A stretch of 64,000 bases of DNA from assembly GCF_004054105.1 (NCBI RefSeq), contig NZ_SBLC01000011.1:62001-126000 (forward strand), written 5' to 3'. This document shows, in pieces, positions 16,909 to 25,731 of this stretch. How positions within the stretch are numbered: the first letter of the stretch is position 1; every line of letters begins with the position of its first letter. Both the position numbers and the translations under genes were made by a program. The notes beneath the pieces are model-generated. The model worked only from the letters and a program-made list of their open reading frames with translations. It was not told the DNA's origin and made no database searches. The DNA comes from Falsigemmobacter intermedius. Lineage in GTDB: Bacteria; Pseudomonadota; Alphaproteobacteria; Rhodobacterales; Rhodobacteraceae.

Positions 16909-17810
16909 GCCGCGGCCCCCGCAGTCAGATTGTCCGCGGCGATCCTTGCGACCTTCAACCCGGGCAGATGCAGATCGGAGGCCCGGCGGCTTCGGCTCTC
17001 AGGCAGCGACTGAAGAGACAGAAGTTCCGCCTCAGTACGGCCAGGGCGGCGGGTCGGCAAAGCCTCGGCCGGGGCGGCCCGCTCCAGCGGATCTTCGATC
17101 AGTAAAAGCGCGGCCGGACCCCGCTGTGACAGGGCAGCCAGCACGGCCGTCAATCGCGGTCCCGGCTGATCGAGACCACTGGCCAGCGCCACCATCGCCC
17201 CGGAGGGCGCATGGCGCAGCGCAGAGGCAAGCTGCTGATCGAGATCAGGCGTGACGGCGCCCGCCGCAGTTGCCGCCAGTGCTGAGGCATGGACCCGGGC
17301 GAGATGGGCCGCGATCCGCGACATGCCGCTGTGGCGGGCCCGCGGGCGGGTCACCTCAAGCCCCTGATCCGAGAGCGTCACCAGACCCACCGCGCCTCCG
17401 CCGCTCATGGCCTGCCAGCCGAGCCGCATCAGGATCTCTGCCGCCGCCACGGACCGGAAGCGGGCCTGACTTCCCCACAGCATGGGGCGGCGAAAATCGG
17501 CAATCAGCAGCAGATTGCCCTCGCGGTCCTCATGAAAGCCGCGCACCTGCGGAGCGCCCGCCCGCGCCGAGGCAGCGGCGTCCAGAAAGCGCGGATCATC
17601 CCCTTCGGCAAAGGGGCGCAGCTCGCGGATGACATGGCCCTGCCCCGCCGCACGGGTGGCGGTCACACCGGGGCGCCGGGCAAGCGCCAGGGCCGGAATT
17701 TCCTGCGGCAGCGGCGGCGCGAACTCCAGCGCCAGCAGTGCAGCGACGGTGACCTGATCGCCACTCAGCCCGAGGGGGCCGGGGCGCGGGCCTTTACCAG
17801 GGACGGACAT
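16905..17810 (-). CDS. DUF58 protein of the MoxR/VWA locus
   Basis: A 301-residue DUF58-family protein. The family signature region around IRELRPFAEGDDPRFLD is present, as is a VWA-like core, but the expected MIDAS sequence reads ADFRRP rather than D-x-S-x-S, so metal binding may be lost. The ATG at 17810 overlaps the MoxR stop by 17 bp. DUF58 proteins regularly act with MoxR AAA ATPases; the counterpart in the mxa operon is MxaS, which does keep D-A-S-A-S. Confidence 0.85.
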   Translation of the reverse strand: MSVPGKGPRPGPLGLSGDQVTVAALLALEFAPPLPQEIPALALARRPGVTATRAAGQGHVIRELRPFAEGDDPRFLDAAASARAGAPQVRGFHEDREGNLLLIADFRRPMLWGSQARFRSVAAAEILMRLGWQAMSGGGAVGLVTLSDQGLEVTRPRARHSGMSRIAAHLARVHASALAATAAGAVTPDLDQQLASALRHAPSGAMVALASGLDQPGPRLTAVLAALSQRGPAALLLIEDPLERAAPAEALPTRRPGRTEAELLSLQSLPESRSRRASDLHLPGLKVARIAADNLTAGAAA

Positions 17811-18801
17811 GATCAAGCAGCCGCGCAATCAGATCCCGCCCGCTCACCCCCTCTGAGGTGGCGCGCCAGCCGGGAATAATCCGGTGCCCGAGGGCATCCG
17901 GGGCGAGGGCAGTGACATCTTCGGGCAGCGCATGATCGCGCCCCATCAGCGCCGCCCGCGCCCGCGCCCCGGCGGCAAGCGCCAGAGAGCCGCGCGGCGA
18001 GACCGCATGGCCCACCAATCCCTCCAGCGGACCGCCTTCGGTCTCGCGGGTGCCGACCACCAGACGCACGATATAGTCTCGCAGCGCCGGAGCGAGGTGG
18101 ATCTGCGCCACATGAGCACGGGCCGCACGGATCGCCCCGGCGTCCAGCCGGGTTCCGCGGCTCTGGCTCTGAGGCGTTTGCGACAGGCCCTCAGCCTCGA
18201 CCAGATCCAGGATGGCGCGTTCGGCCTCAAGCCCCGGCAAAGCCAGATCGACATGGAGCAGAAAGCGGTCAAGCTGCGCTTCGGGCAGCGGAAAAGTGCC
18301 CTCATGCTCAATCGGGTTCTGGGTGGCGACGACCAGGAAGGGGTCGGGCAGCGGGCGGGTTTCACCCCCACTGGTCACCTGACGTTCGGCCATGGCCTCC
18401 AGCAGCGCGGACTGCACTTTTGGGGGGGCGCGGTTGATCTCATCGACCAGCACCAGGTTGTGAAAAAGCGGCCCCTCCCGAAAGCTGAAGGCGCCGCTGT
18501 CGGGATGATAGACCTGGGTGCCGGTGATGTCTGACGGCATCAGATCCGGTGTGCACTGCACACGCGCAAAGCTGCCCGAGAGCCCCGCCGAGAGCAGCTT
18601 CACTGCCCGGGTTTTCGCCAGACCAGGCGGCCCCTCAATGAGCACATGGCCCGAAGTGAGCAGCGCAATCAGCAGACGGTCGGTGAGATATTCGTGCCCC
18701 ACAAGGCCCGCGCGCAGATCCGCGGCCAGTGCGATCAGCGGAGCCATTTCTGTGCTCTCCTGACCCGCAGGCGGGGCAGCAACCAGGGTTGCTTCCTTCA
18801 T
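17794..18801 (-). CDS. moxR: MoxR-family AAA ATPase
   Basis: A 335-residue AAA+ ATPase. Walker A is GPPGLAKT (residues 57-64), Walker B LVLVDEINRAPP (Asp120, Glu121), and the sensor-1 region reads VVATQNPIEHEGTFPLPEAQLDRF, the hallmark of the MoxR family. The ATG at 18801 follows GGGAGG with 7-base spacing. It leads a seven-gene overlapping operon down to 12980. Known role of the family: chaperone-like remodelling, often metal or cofactor insertion, with VWA partners. Divergent from gfa by 208 bp. Confidence 0.93.
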   Translation of the reverse strand: MKEATLVAAPPAGQESTEMAPLIALAADLRAGLVGHEYLTDRLLIALLTSGHVLIEGPPGLAKTRAVKLLSAGLSGSFARVQCTPDLMPSDITGTQVYHPDSGAFSFREGPLFHNLVLVDEINRAPPKVQSALLEAMAERQVTSGGETRPLPDPFLVVATQNPIEHEGTFPLPEAQLDRFLLHVDLALPGLEAERAILDLVEAEGLSQTPQSQSRGTRLDAGAIRAARAHVAQIHLAPALRDYIVRLVVGTRETEGGPLEGLVGHAVSPRGSLALAAGARARAALMGRDHALPEDVTALAPDALGHRIIPGWRATSEGVSGRDLIARLLDHVRPW

Positions 18802-19009
18802 CGTCAGTCCTCCCAATCAGACCTCCGGGGGAAGAGTGGCGCGTTTGACAGGCTCCGCCAAATGTTTTCAGCCCCGCCTCTCTCATGCTTTAGGCTGAGG
18901 CTCTGGGCACCGGCGGCGCCCCGCTCCTCCACCCTTTTGCTGAATTGCGCGGTCTGCGGCTGCGGCCGACACTCGCTGCGATCGGTCCGATTCAGGAGGA
19001 GGGCAGACT

Positions 19010-19591
19010 GTGACTTATGAGAATGTGAAGATTCACCCGGCGGTGGATGGTGGCGTCAAAAAAGGTCGTGCGGATTTCGCAGGCGGCACGCTGCACTGCA
19101 ACTGCGCCAGCGAACGCGTTGAGGTGAAAGTGGCGGCCCAGACCGCGCATAACCACGTCTGTGGCTGCACCAAATGCTGGAAGCCCGAAGGCGCCATCTT
19201 CAGCCAGGTGGCTGTCGTGGGGCGCGATGCGCTCAGCGTCACGGCCAATGGCCATAAGCTGAAGATCGTCAATGAAGCGGCTCCCATCCAGCGTTATGCC
19301 TGCTCGGGCTGCGGCGCACATATGTATGGCCGCATCGAAAACACCGGCCATCCGTTCTACGGCCTTGATTTTGTCCATACCGAACTCTCCGATCAGGACG
19401 GCTGGAGCGAGCCGCAGTTTGCTGCTTTCGTCTCCTCGGTCATCGAATCCGGTGTTGAGCCGTCGCGGATGGGCGATATCCGCGCCCGTCTGAAAGAACT
19501 GGGCCTTGAGCCCTATGACGCGCTTTCGCCGCCGCTGATGGATGCGATTGCGACCCATGTCGCGAAACAATCAGGCGCTTTGAAAGCCTGA
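19010..19591 (+). CDS. gfa: S-(hydroxymethyl)glutathione synthase (glutathione-dependent formaldehyde-activating enzyme)
   Basis: A 193-residue zinc protein that speeds the condensation of formaldehyde with glutathione in the cytoplasm. The GFA fold is clear from its zinc cysteines: [17 protein letters not shown] and [13 protein letters not shown]. The length equals the Paracoccus enzyme as remembered. A GTG start at 19010 follows CAGGAGGAGGG. It is first in the formaldehyde-oxidation block with flhA and fghA downstream. Confidence 0.96.
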   Translation: MTYENVKIHPAVDGGVKKGRADFAGGTLHCNCASERVEVKVAAQTAHNHVCGCTKCWKPEGAIFSQVAVVGRDALSVTANGHKLKIVNEAAPIQRYACSGCGAHMYGRIENTGHPFYGLDFVHTELSDQDGWSEPQFAAFVSSVIESGVEPSRMGDIRARLKELGLEPYDALSPPLMDAIATHVAKQSGALKA

Positions 19592-19606
19592 TCTGCTTTC
19601 TCCCGA

Positions 19607-19642
19607 CAGGGCCGGGACCGGCGTTCACGCCGCCCGGCCCTG
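19607..19642. promoter_or_regulatory. Strong intercistronic hairpin between gfa and flhA
   Basis: CAGGGCCGGG (19607-19616) pairs with CCCGGCCCTG (19633-19642), and an inner CGGCG/CGCCG stem with a TTCA loop nearly closes the structure. No T-run follows, so it looks like an mRNA-stabilising or attenuating stem rather than a full terminator. It starts 16 bp after the gfa stop. Confidence 0.6.
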
Positions 19643-19709
19643 CTGTGTCTGAACCGATCCGGGGATCTGTCCCCGCCCTTTGAGCAAGTCGAACCGCAGG
19701 AGAATATCC

Positions 19710-20843
19710 ATGATGCGCACCCGTGCCGCCGTCGCCCTCGCCGCTGGCAAACCCCTTGAGATCATGGAGGTGAACCTCGAAGGCCCGAAGAAGGGCGAGG
19801 TCCTCATTGAAATTAAAGCCACCGGCCTTTGCCACACCGATGAATTCACCCGTTCGGGTGCCGACCCGGAGGGCATCTTCCCCTGCATTCTGGGCCATGA
19901 AGGCGCAGGCGTTGTCATTGAGGTCGGTGAAGGCGTCACCACGCTGAAGCCGGGCGATCACGTCATCCCGCTCTACACCCCGGAATGCCGCGAGTGCCCC
20001 TCGTGCCTGTCGCAGAAGACCAACCTCTGCACCTCGATCCGCTCGACCCAGGGCCAGGGCCTGATGCCCGATGGCACCACCCGCTTCTCGATGCTCGATG
20101 GCACCCCGATCTATCACTACATGGGCTGCTCGACCTTCGCCAATCACACCGTCATGCCGGAAATCGCGCTGGCGAAAGTGGATCCGGCCGCGCCCTTCGA
20201 TAAGATCTGCTACATCGGCTGCGGCGTCACCACCGGCATCGGTGCCGTGCTCAACACCGCTAAGGTTGAGATCGGCGCGAAAGCGGTTGTCTTCGGTCTG
20301 GGCGGTATTGGTCTGAACGTGATCCAGGGCCTGAAAATGGCCGGGGCCGATATGATCATCGGCGTGGATCTGAACGACGACAAAGAAGAATGGGGCCGCA
20401 AATTCGGCATGACCCATTTCGTGAACCCGACCAAGATCGAAGGCTCGGTGGTTCAGCACATCGTTGAGATGACCAAGACCCCCTTCGACCAGATCGGCGG
20501 CGCGGATTACTCGTTCGATTGCACCGGCAACGTCAAAGTCATGCGCGACGCGCTGGAATGCACCCACCGCGGCTGGGGTGTTTCGGTGGTTATCGGCGTG
20601 GCACCCGCCGGTGCCGAAATCCAGACCCGTCCGTTCCAGCTGGTCACCGGCCGCGTCTGGAAAGGTACGGCCTTTGGCGGCGCACGCGGCCGGACCGATG
20701 TGCCGAAAATCGTCGACTGGTACATGCAGGGCAAGATTGAGATCGACTCGATGATTACCCACAAGCTGAAGCTTGAGGATATCAACAAAGGCTTCGATCT
20801 GATGCACGAAGGCAAGTCTATCCGCGCCGTCGTCGAATTCTGA
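19710..20843 (+). CDS. flhA: Glutathione-dependent formaldehyde dehydrogenase (class III alcohol dehydrogenase)
   Basis: A 377-residue zinc, NAD-dependent enzyme that oxidises S-hydroxymethylglutathione to S-formylglutathione. Catalytic-zinc motifs GLCHTDEF and GHEGAGVV are present, as is the four-Cys structural-zinc lobe (CRECPSC...LC). The Rossmann motif is [12 protein letters not shown], and [14 protein letters not shown] is a class III signature. The ATG at 19710 follows GCAGGAG; a second ATG follows immediately. The symbol here is the Paracoccus formaldehyde dehydrogenase flhA, not the flagellar gene of that name. Also called adhC/frmA elsewhere. Confidence 0.97.
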   Translation: MMRTRAAVALAAGKPLEIMEVNLEGPKKGEVLIEIKATGLCHTDEFTRSGADPEGIFPCILGHEGAGVVIEVGEGVTTLKPGDHVIPLYTPECRECPSCLSQKTNLCTSIRSTQGQGLMPDGTTRFSMLDGTPIYHYMGCSTFANHTVMPEIALAKVDPAAPFDKICYIGCGVTTGIGAVLNTAKVEIGAKAVVFGLGGIGLNVIQGLKMAGADMIIGVDLNDDKEEWGRKFGMTHFVNPTKIEGSVVQHIVEMTKTPFDQIGGADYSFDCTGNVKVMRDALECTHRGWGVSVVIGVAPAGAEIQTRPFQLVTGRVWKGTAFGGARGRTDVPKIVDWYMQGKIEIDSMITHKLKLEDINKGFDLMHEGKSIRAVVEF

Positions 20844-20855
20844 GACCCCTGAAAA

Positions 20856-20886
20856 GCCTGATCCTGCATCCGCTGCGGGATCAGGC
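20856..20886. promoter_or_regulatory. Intercistronic hairpin between flhA and fghA
   Basis: GCCTGATCC (20856-20864) pairs with GGATCAGGC (20878-20886) across a 13-base loop. No T-run follows immediately. Position is 13 bp after the flhA stop; it may limit read-through or protect the upstream message. Confidence 0.55.
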
Positions 20887-20945
20887 GGTCGCGCGGGGGG
20901 CGGCTTTTACATCCCCCCCTTGCGCTTCAGCCAAAGGACCCTGCC

Positions 20946-21776
20946 ATGAAAACCCTGTCAGAAAACGCCTCCTTCGGAGGGGTTCAGGGCGTCTATTCAC
21001 ACAGCTCTGACGCCTGCCAGTGCGAGATGACCTTCGCCGTCTACCTGCCGCCCCAGGCCAAACACGGCAAAGTGCCGGTGCTGTGGTTTCTCTCGGGCCT
21101 GACCTGCACCCATGAAAACGCCATGACCAAAGCCGGTGCCCAGCAATGGGCAGCCGAAGAAGGCATCGCGCTGATCTTTCCCGACACCTCGCCGCGCGGT
21201 GAAGGCGTGGCGAATGATCCGGCCTATGATCTGGGACAGGGCGCGGGTTTCTACGTCAATGCGACCGAGGCCCCCTGGGCGCCACATTTCCGGATGTGGG
21301 ATTACATCGCCCGTGAACTGCCCGAGCTGGTCTTTGCCGAATTCCCGCTTGATCGCGACGCTCAGGGAATTACCGGGCATTCCATGGGCGGCCATGGCGC
21401 GCTGACCCTGGCCCTGACCCATCCTGAGATCTACCGCTCGGTCTCGGCGATCTCGCCCATCGCCAATCCGACCGCCAGCGACTGGGGCCGCAAACAACTG
21501 ACCGCCTATCTCGGCACGGATGAGAGCAAATGGGCCGCCCATGACGCCTCTCTCCTGCTGGCAGAGAAGGGCTATCCCGGCACCATTATGATCGATCAGG
21601 GGGCCAAAGATCAGTTCCTTGATCTGCTGAAACCCGAGGCCCTGGCCACGGCTGCGCTGCTCAAACGCCAGCCGCTGCGCCTTCGGCTGATAGAGACTTA
21701 CGATCACAGCTATTTTTATGTCGCAAGCGTGATGCAGGACCATGTAAAGTTCCACGCGACAAACCTGCGCGCCTGA
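20946..21776 (+). CDS. fghA: S-formylglutathione hydrolase
   Basis: A 276-residue alpha/beta-hydrolase of the esterase D family, releasing formate and glutathione. The nucleophile elbow GHSMGGHGAL is present. FLSGLTCTHEN supplies the oxyanion-hole region, and the C-terminal ETYDHSYFYVAS carries the catalytic His. It follows flhA by 102 bp, as in Paracoccus denitrificans. Product formate would be handled by formate dehydrogenase, which is not in this window. Confidence 0.97.
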   Translation: MKTLSENASFGGVQGVYSHSSDACQCEMTFAVYLPPQAKHGKVPVLWFLSGLTCTHENAMTKAGAQQWAAEEGIALIFPDTSPRGEGVANDPAYDLGQGAGFYVNATEAPWAPHFRMWDYIARELPELVFAEFPLDRDAQGITGHSMGGHGALTLALTHPEIYRSVSAISPIANPTASDWGRKQLTAYLGTDESKWAAHDASLLLAEKGYPGTIMIDQGAKDQFLDLLKPEALATAALLKRQPLRLRLIETYDHSYFYVASVMQDHVKFHATNLRA

Positions 21777-21810
21777 GGCACAAAGGGCCCAGGACTATGA
21801 GGAGGAAAAG

Positions 21811-22206
21811 ATGATCCGACTGACCGGTGCGCTGACTGCGCTGACCCTGATGAGCCTTGCGCCCGCAGCCTTCGCAGAAGGCGATGTGGAAAAAGGCGCG
21901 AAAGTGTTTCGTAAATGCGCCGCCTGCCATACCGCAGAGGCTGATGGCCCGAAGCGGGCCGGACCGAATCTGCATGGTGTGGTCGGCCGTACCGTCGGCT
22001 CTTTTGAGGGTTTCGGCTATTCCGATGCTCTGAAAACCGCAGGCGAAGCGGGGGATGTCTGGGATGCTGAGCGCCTGAGCGGCTTCCTGGCCGATCCGAA
22101 ATCGATGTACAAAGGCCATAAGATGTCCTTTGCCGGCCTGAAGAAAGAAGATGAGCGCACCGATCTCATCGCTTTCCTGAGCGCCCAGGCTACCGCCGCT
22201 GAGTGA
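21811..22206 (+). CDS. Class I c-type cytochrome
   Basis: A 131-residue secreted cytochrome resembling mitochondrial/c2-type cytochromes. It has a signal peptide (about 1-22), haem motif C36-A-A-C-H40, the GPNLHGVVGR segment and a Met in KGHKMSFAGL as a likely axial ligand. The gene follows fghA by 34 bp with AGGAGGAAAAG and ends at a strong terminator. It may accept electrons from XoxG or MxaG and pass them to an oxidase. It is distinct from the xoxF-linked cytochrome XoxG further downstream. Confidence 0.92.
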   Translation: MIRLTGALTALTLMSLAPAAFAEGDVEKGAKVFRKCAACHTAEADGPKRAGPNLHGVVGRTVGSFEGFGYSDALKTAGEAGDVWDAERLSGFLADPKSMYKGHKMSFAGLKKEDERTDLIAFLSAQATAAE

Positions 22207-22230
22207 CAGATCCGGCCTCTGCGCCGATCG

Positions 22231-22257
22231 GGCCGCCCCTTCAGGGGCGGCCTTTTT
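22231..22257 (+). terminator. Rho-independent terminator before xoxF
   Basis: GGCCGCCCC (22231-22239) pairs with GGGGCGGCC (22244-22252) around a TTCA loop and is followed by TTTTT. It separates the gfa-flhA-fghA-cytochrome unit from xoxF, which therefore probably has its own promoter. Confidence 0.93.
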
Positions 22258-22426
22258 CATTCGGCGGCCGGGGCCTGCGCCCCCTCTCATACTTTGGTCG
22301 CACCGATGCAGCCAGGCGTTGACAGAATCCCGCAGCCCCCGCTTGATAAGAGAATATTAAGAACCCGCGTCCAGGTTTGAGGAGGCCGGCGGAGTTCACT
22401 GTCACCCCACGGGAGGAGAAGCTGAG

Positions 22427-24232
22427 ATGAAAAGAACACTGCCCGGTCTGCTGGCCGCGCTTCTTGTATCGACTGCGGCACCCGCATTCGCCAATGACTC
22501 CGTCAAAGCCCTGCAGGCGGACGCCAAGCAATGGGGCCAGCAGCTTGGCAACTATGCCGGGCAGCGCTACTCAGAGCTGAACGCCATCAACAAAGACAAC
22601 GTCGGCAAGATGCAGGTCGCATGGACCTTCTCGACCGGCGTTCTGCGCGGCCATGAAGGCTCGCCGCTGGTCGTGGGCGACATCATGTATGTCCACACCC
22701 CCTTCCCGAACATGGTCTACGCCCTGAACCTGGCCGATGAAGGCAAGATCATGTGGCGTTACGTTCCTGAGCAGAACGCCGATGTGATCGGGGTGATGTG
22801 CTGTGACACCGTTTACCGCGGTCTCGCCTTTGCCGATGACACCATCTATCTGCATCAGGCCGATACCAAACTGGTCGCGCTGGACGCGAAAACCGGTGCG
22901 GAGAAATGGTCGGTCGTGAACGGCGATCCGGCCAAGGGTGAAACCAACACCGCCACCGTCACCGTGGTGAACGACAAGGTCATCGTCGGCATCTCGGGCG
23001 GTGAGTACGGCGTCCGCGGCCACCTGACCGCCTATAGCACCAAAGACGGCAGCCTGGTCTGGCGCGCCTATTCGACCGGCCCGGATGACGAGATGCTGGT
23101 TGACCCGGAAAAAACCATGGTTCTGGGCAAGCCGATCGGCAAAGACAGCTCGCTCAACTCCTGGGAAGGCGACCAGTGGCAGATCGGTGGCGGCACCACC
23201 TGGGGCTGGACCACCTATGATCCGGAAACCAACCTGATCTACTACGGCACCGGCAACCCCTCGACCTGGAACCCGAGCCAGCGCCCGGGCGACAACAAAT
23301 GGTCGATGACCATCATGGCCCGCGATGCCGACACCGGTATGGCTGCCTGGTTCTACCAGAAGACCCCGCATGATGAGTGGGACTTCGACGGTGTGAACGA
23401 AAACATCCTCGCTGACATCGAAATCGATGGCCAGATGCGTAAAGTCCTGGTCAACTTCGACCGTAACGGCTTCGCCTATACCCTCGACCGCGTCACCGGT
23501 GAGCTGCTGGTTGCTGAGAAGTTCGACCCGCAGGTCAACTGGGCAACCCATGTTGAGATGGACAAAAACTCCGATCAATATGGTCGTCCGCAGGTTGTGG
23601 CGGAATATTCGACCGCACAGAACGGCGAAGACACCAATACCACCGGCATCTGCCCGGCAGCTCTTGGCTCCAAAGACCAGCAGCCGGCGGCCTTCTCGCC
23701 GAAAACCAATCTCTTCTATGTGCCGACCAACCACGTCTGCATGGACTATGAGCCCTTCCGCGTCAGCTATGCGGCCGGTCAGCCCTATGTCGGTGCAACG
23801 CTCTCTATGTTCCCGGCCCCCAACAGCCACGGCGGCATGGGCAACTTCATCGCCTGGGATGCAGCCAAGGGTGAGATCAAATGGTCGCTGCCTGAGCAGT
23901 TCTCGGTCTGGTCGGGCGCCCTGGCCACCGCAGGCGATATCGTCTTCTACGGCACGCTTGAAGGCTATCTGAAAGCCGTCGACTCTGAGACCGGGAAAGA
24001 GCTTTACCGGTTCAAAACCCCCTCGGGCATCATCGGCAACGTCTTCACCTATGAGCATGGCGGCAAGCAATATGTGGGCGTGCTCTCGGGCATCGGCGGC
24101 TGGGCCGGTATCGGTCTGGCGGCAGGTCTGACCAACCCGAACGACGGCCTCGGCGCCGTGGGCGGCTATGCAGCCCTGTCGGATTACACCGCGCTTGGTG
24201 GTCAGCTGACCGTCTTCAAACTGCCGGACTGA
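22427..24232 (+). CDS. xoxF: Lanthanide-type PQQ methanol dehydrogenase XoxF
   Basis: A 601-residue periplasmic eight-bladed quinoprotein, signal peptide ending PAFAND. It has the adjacent-Cys disulfide pair VMCCDTV (residues about 125-126) and repeated tryptophan-docking blades. The active-site stretch [10 protein letters not shown] carries D319-F-D321; the second Asp is the one associated with lanthanide use in XoxF, where MxaF has Ala. GGGAGGAG precedes the ATG. A TTGACA hexamer lies at 22319-22324 in the leader, but no convincing -10 element was identified. XoxG and XoxJ genes follow. Oxidises methanol to formaldehyde, and in some homologues further to formate. Confidence 0.97.
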   Translation: MKRTLPGLLAALLVSTAAPAFANDSVKALQADAKQWGQQLGNYAGQRYSELNAINKDNVGKMQVAWTFSTGVLRGHEGSPLVVGDIMYVHTPFPNMVYALNLADEGKIMWRYVPEQNADVIGVMCCDTVYRGLAFADDTIYLHQADTKLVALDAKTGAEKWSVVNGDPAKGETNTATVTVVNDKVIVGISGGEYGVRGHLTAYSTKDGSLVWRAYSTGPDDEMLVDPEKTMVLGKPIGKDSSLNSWEGDQWQIGGGTTWGWTTYDPETNLIYYGTGNPSTWNPSQRPGDNKWSMTIMARDADTGMAAWFYQKTPHDEWDFDGVNENILADIEIDGQMRKVLVNFDRNGFAYTLDRVTGELLVAEKFDPQVNWATHVEMDKNSDQYGRPQVVAEYSTAQNGEDTNTTGICPAALGSKDQQPAAFSPKTNLFYVPTNHVCMDYEPFRVSYAAGQPYVGATLSMFPAPNSHGGMGNFIAWDAAKGEIKWSLPEQFSVWSGALATAGDIVFYGTLEGYLKAVDSETGKELYRFKTPSGIIGNVFTYEHGGKQYVGVLSGIGGWAGIGLAAGLTNPNDGLGAVGGYAALSDYTALGGQLTVFKLPD

Positions 24233-24261
24233 TCCGCACTCAGACTGAACTGAGAATTCTT

Positions 24262-24294
24262 AGCCGCCCCCCTTTCGCAGGGGGGCGGCTTTTC
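24262..24294 (+). terminator. Terminator or attenuator after xoxF
   Basis: AGCCGCCCCCC (24262-24272) pairs with GGGGGGCGGCT (24280-24290), followed by TTTC. It lies between xoxF and xoxG, so it may lower rather than abolish xoxG-xoxJ transcription. Confidence 0.8.
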
Positions 24295-24310
24295 GCTGCG
24301 CGCAGCGAAA
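24291..24310. repeat. 20-bp perfect palindrome in the xoxF-xoxG spacer
   Basis: TTTCGCTGCG followed directly by CGCAGCGAAA forms an uninterrupted perfect palindrome that abuts the xoxF terminator stem. It could extend the RNA structure or bind a dimeric regulator. Confidence 0.6.
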
Positions 24311-24397
24311 GGGGGGCAGGCCTCCTACTAAAGTCCAGTGTCCCGCTGCATGCTCCTCCGCTAGCCTCAGACCCGGGAATATTGGGAGGACTGATTC

Positions 24398-24910
24398 ATG
24401 AACTTTATCACGCCGCTTCTGGGGCTCTTGATCGCTGTTGCCGCTGCGGCTCCGGTGCGGGCGGAGGTGGATGTTGCTGCTGCGAGCACCGATGGTGTGC
24501 GCCACTTCAACGCCGATGAAATCCCGACCTTTGCGATCAATGACGAAGGCGCTGTGGACTGGCCGACCTTTTCAGGCTTCCGGCGCTATCACGCGGAATG
24601 CCACGTCTGCCACGGGCCGGACGGCGAAGGGTCGACCTATGCTCCGGCGCTGAAGAACTCTGCGATCAAAATGGATTACTATGATTTCGTCGGCGTGGTC
24701 GCCAGCGGCAAGCAGGAGATCAACTCGTCCTCCAATCAGGTGATGCCCGCCTTTGCGACCAATCCCAATGTGATGTGCTATCTCGACGACATCTACACCT
24801 ATCTGCGCGCCCGCGGCGTTGAGGCGATCCCGCGCGGCCGTCCGGCCAAACGGGTTGACAAGTCCGCGGAATATACCGCTGCTGAAAAGGCCTGCATGGA
24901 GGGGTCGTAA
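24398..24910 (+). CDS. xoxG: Cytochrome c electron acceptor of XoxF (c553i type)
   Basis: A 170-residue secreted cytochrome with signal peptide ending VRAEV, haem motif C68-H-V-C-H72 and Met in SNQVMPAFA as a likely axial ligand. Gene order xoxF-cytochrome-xoxJ is that of Paracoccus denitrificans, where this gene is called cycB (cytochrome c553i); xoxG is the general methylotroph name. TTGGGAGGAC precedes the ATG. Its stop overlaps the xoxJ start by one base (TAATG). Confidence 0.93.
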   Translation: MNFITPLLGLLIAVAAAAPVRAEVDVAAASTDGVRHFNADEIPTFAINDEGAVDWPTFSGFRRYHAECHVCHGPDGEGSTYAPALKNSAIKMDYYDFVGVVASGKQEINSSSNQVMPAFATNPNVMCYLDDIYTYLRARGVEAIPRGRPAKRVDKSAEYTAAEKACMEGS

Positions 24911-25731
24911 TGCATCGCCTGACCGCTGCGGCCTGTCTGTCGCTGGGACTGCTCTGCAGTCCCGCTTCGGCGCAGGTCGCGGATCTGGTTGATAAAAACA
25001 GCTTCCGCGTCTGCGCGGACCCTGCAAATCTGCCGCTCTCCTCTCAGGAGGGCGCAGGATTTGAAAACCGCATCGCGGCGCTTTTGTCCGAAAAGCTGGA
25101 GCGCCCGCTGGCCTATACCTGGTTTCCCCAGGTCATCGGCTTTGTCCGCCAGACCCTGACGGCGGGGAAATGCGATGTGGTGATCGGCGCCCCTCAGGGT
25201 GACGAACTGGTGCTGAACACCAATCACTACTATACCTCAACCCATGTGCTGGTGACCCGCAGCGACAGCGATCTCTCCGATGTCACGACCCTGGCCGATC
25301 CGCGCCTGCAGGGACGCAGGGGCGGTGTGGTGGCAGGCTCTCCGGTGACGACCCATGCGGCGCGGCGCGGCATGATGAAATTCGCCAAACCCTATGATCT
25401 GATGACCGATCGCCGGGTGGAAAATCCCGCCGGGGACATGCTGCGCGATCTGCGCGAGGGCGTCACGGATTTTGCGCTGATGTGGGGCCCGATCGCCGGA
25501 CCCATGGCCAAAGAGTTCCCGGAGCTGAAGGTCACGCCCCTGGTGGAAGAAACCGGTACACCGCGGCTTTTCTTTCGCATCACCATGGGCGTGCGTGCGG
25601 GGGAGATCGAGTGGAAACATCAGCTTAACAGCCTGATCCGCCGCAACCAGGCTGAGATCGACGCCATTTTACGCGATGCCGGGGTGCCGCTGGTCGATGA
25701 TTACGGCAAGATGCTCAAGGCGCCGGGTTAA
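24910..25731 (+). CDS. xoxJ: XoxJ, periplasmic binding-protein-like partner of XoxF
   Basis: A 273-residue secreted protein of the solute-binding-protein family 3 fold, signal peptide ending PASAQV. The mature start FRVCADPANLPLSSQEGAGFENRIA is typical of MxaJ/XoxJ. Proteins of this type are thought to help activate or mature the dehydrogenase, although they resemble amino-acid receptors. Translationally coupled to xoxG. Its last 17 bp overlap the end of a convergent gene. Confidence 0.92.
   Translation: MHRLTAAACLSLGLLCSPASAQVADLVDKNSFRVCADPANLPLSSQEGAGFENRIAALLSEKLERPLAYTWFPQVIGFVRQTLTAGKCDVVIGAPQGDELVLNTNHYYTSTHVLVTRSDSDLSDVTTLADPRLQGRRGGVVAGSPVTTHAARRGMMKFAKPYDLMTDRRVENPAGDMLRDLREGVTDFALMWGPIAGPMAKEFPELKVTPLVEETGTPRLFFRITMGVRAGEIEWKHQLNSLIRRNQAEIDAILRDAGVPLVDDYGKMLKAPG

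Noticed and set aside
22571-24070. 499-codon minus-strand open frame opposite xoxF
   Set aside because: Shadow of xoxF with skewed His/Val/Gly composition and no ribosome-binding site or recognisable domain.
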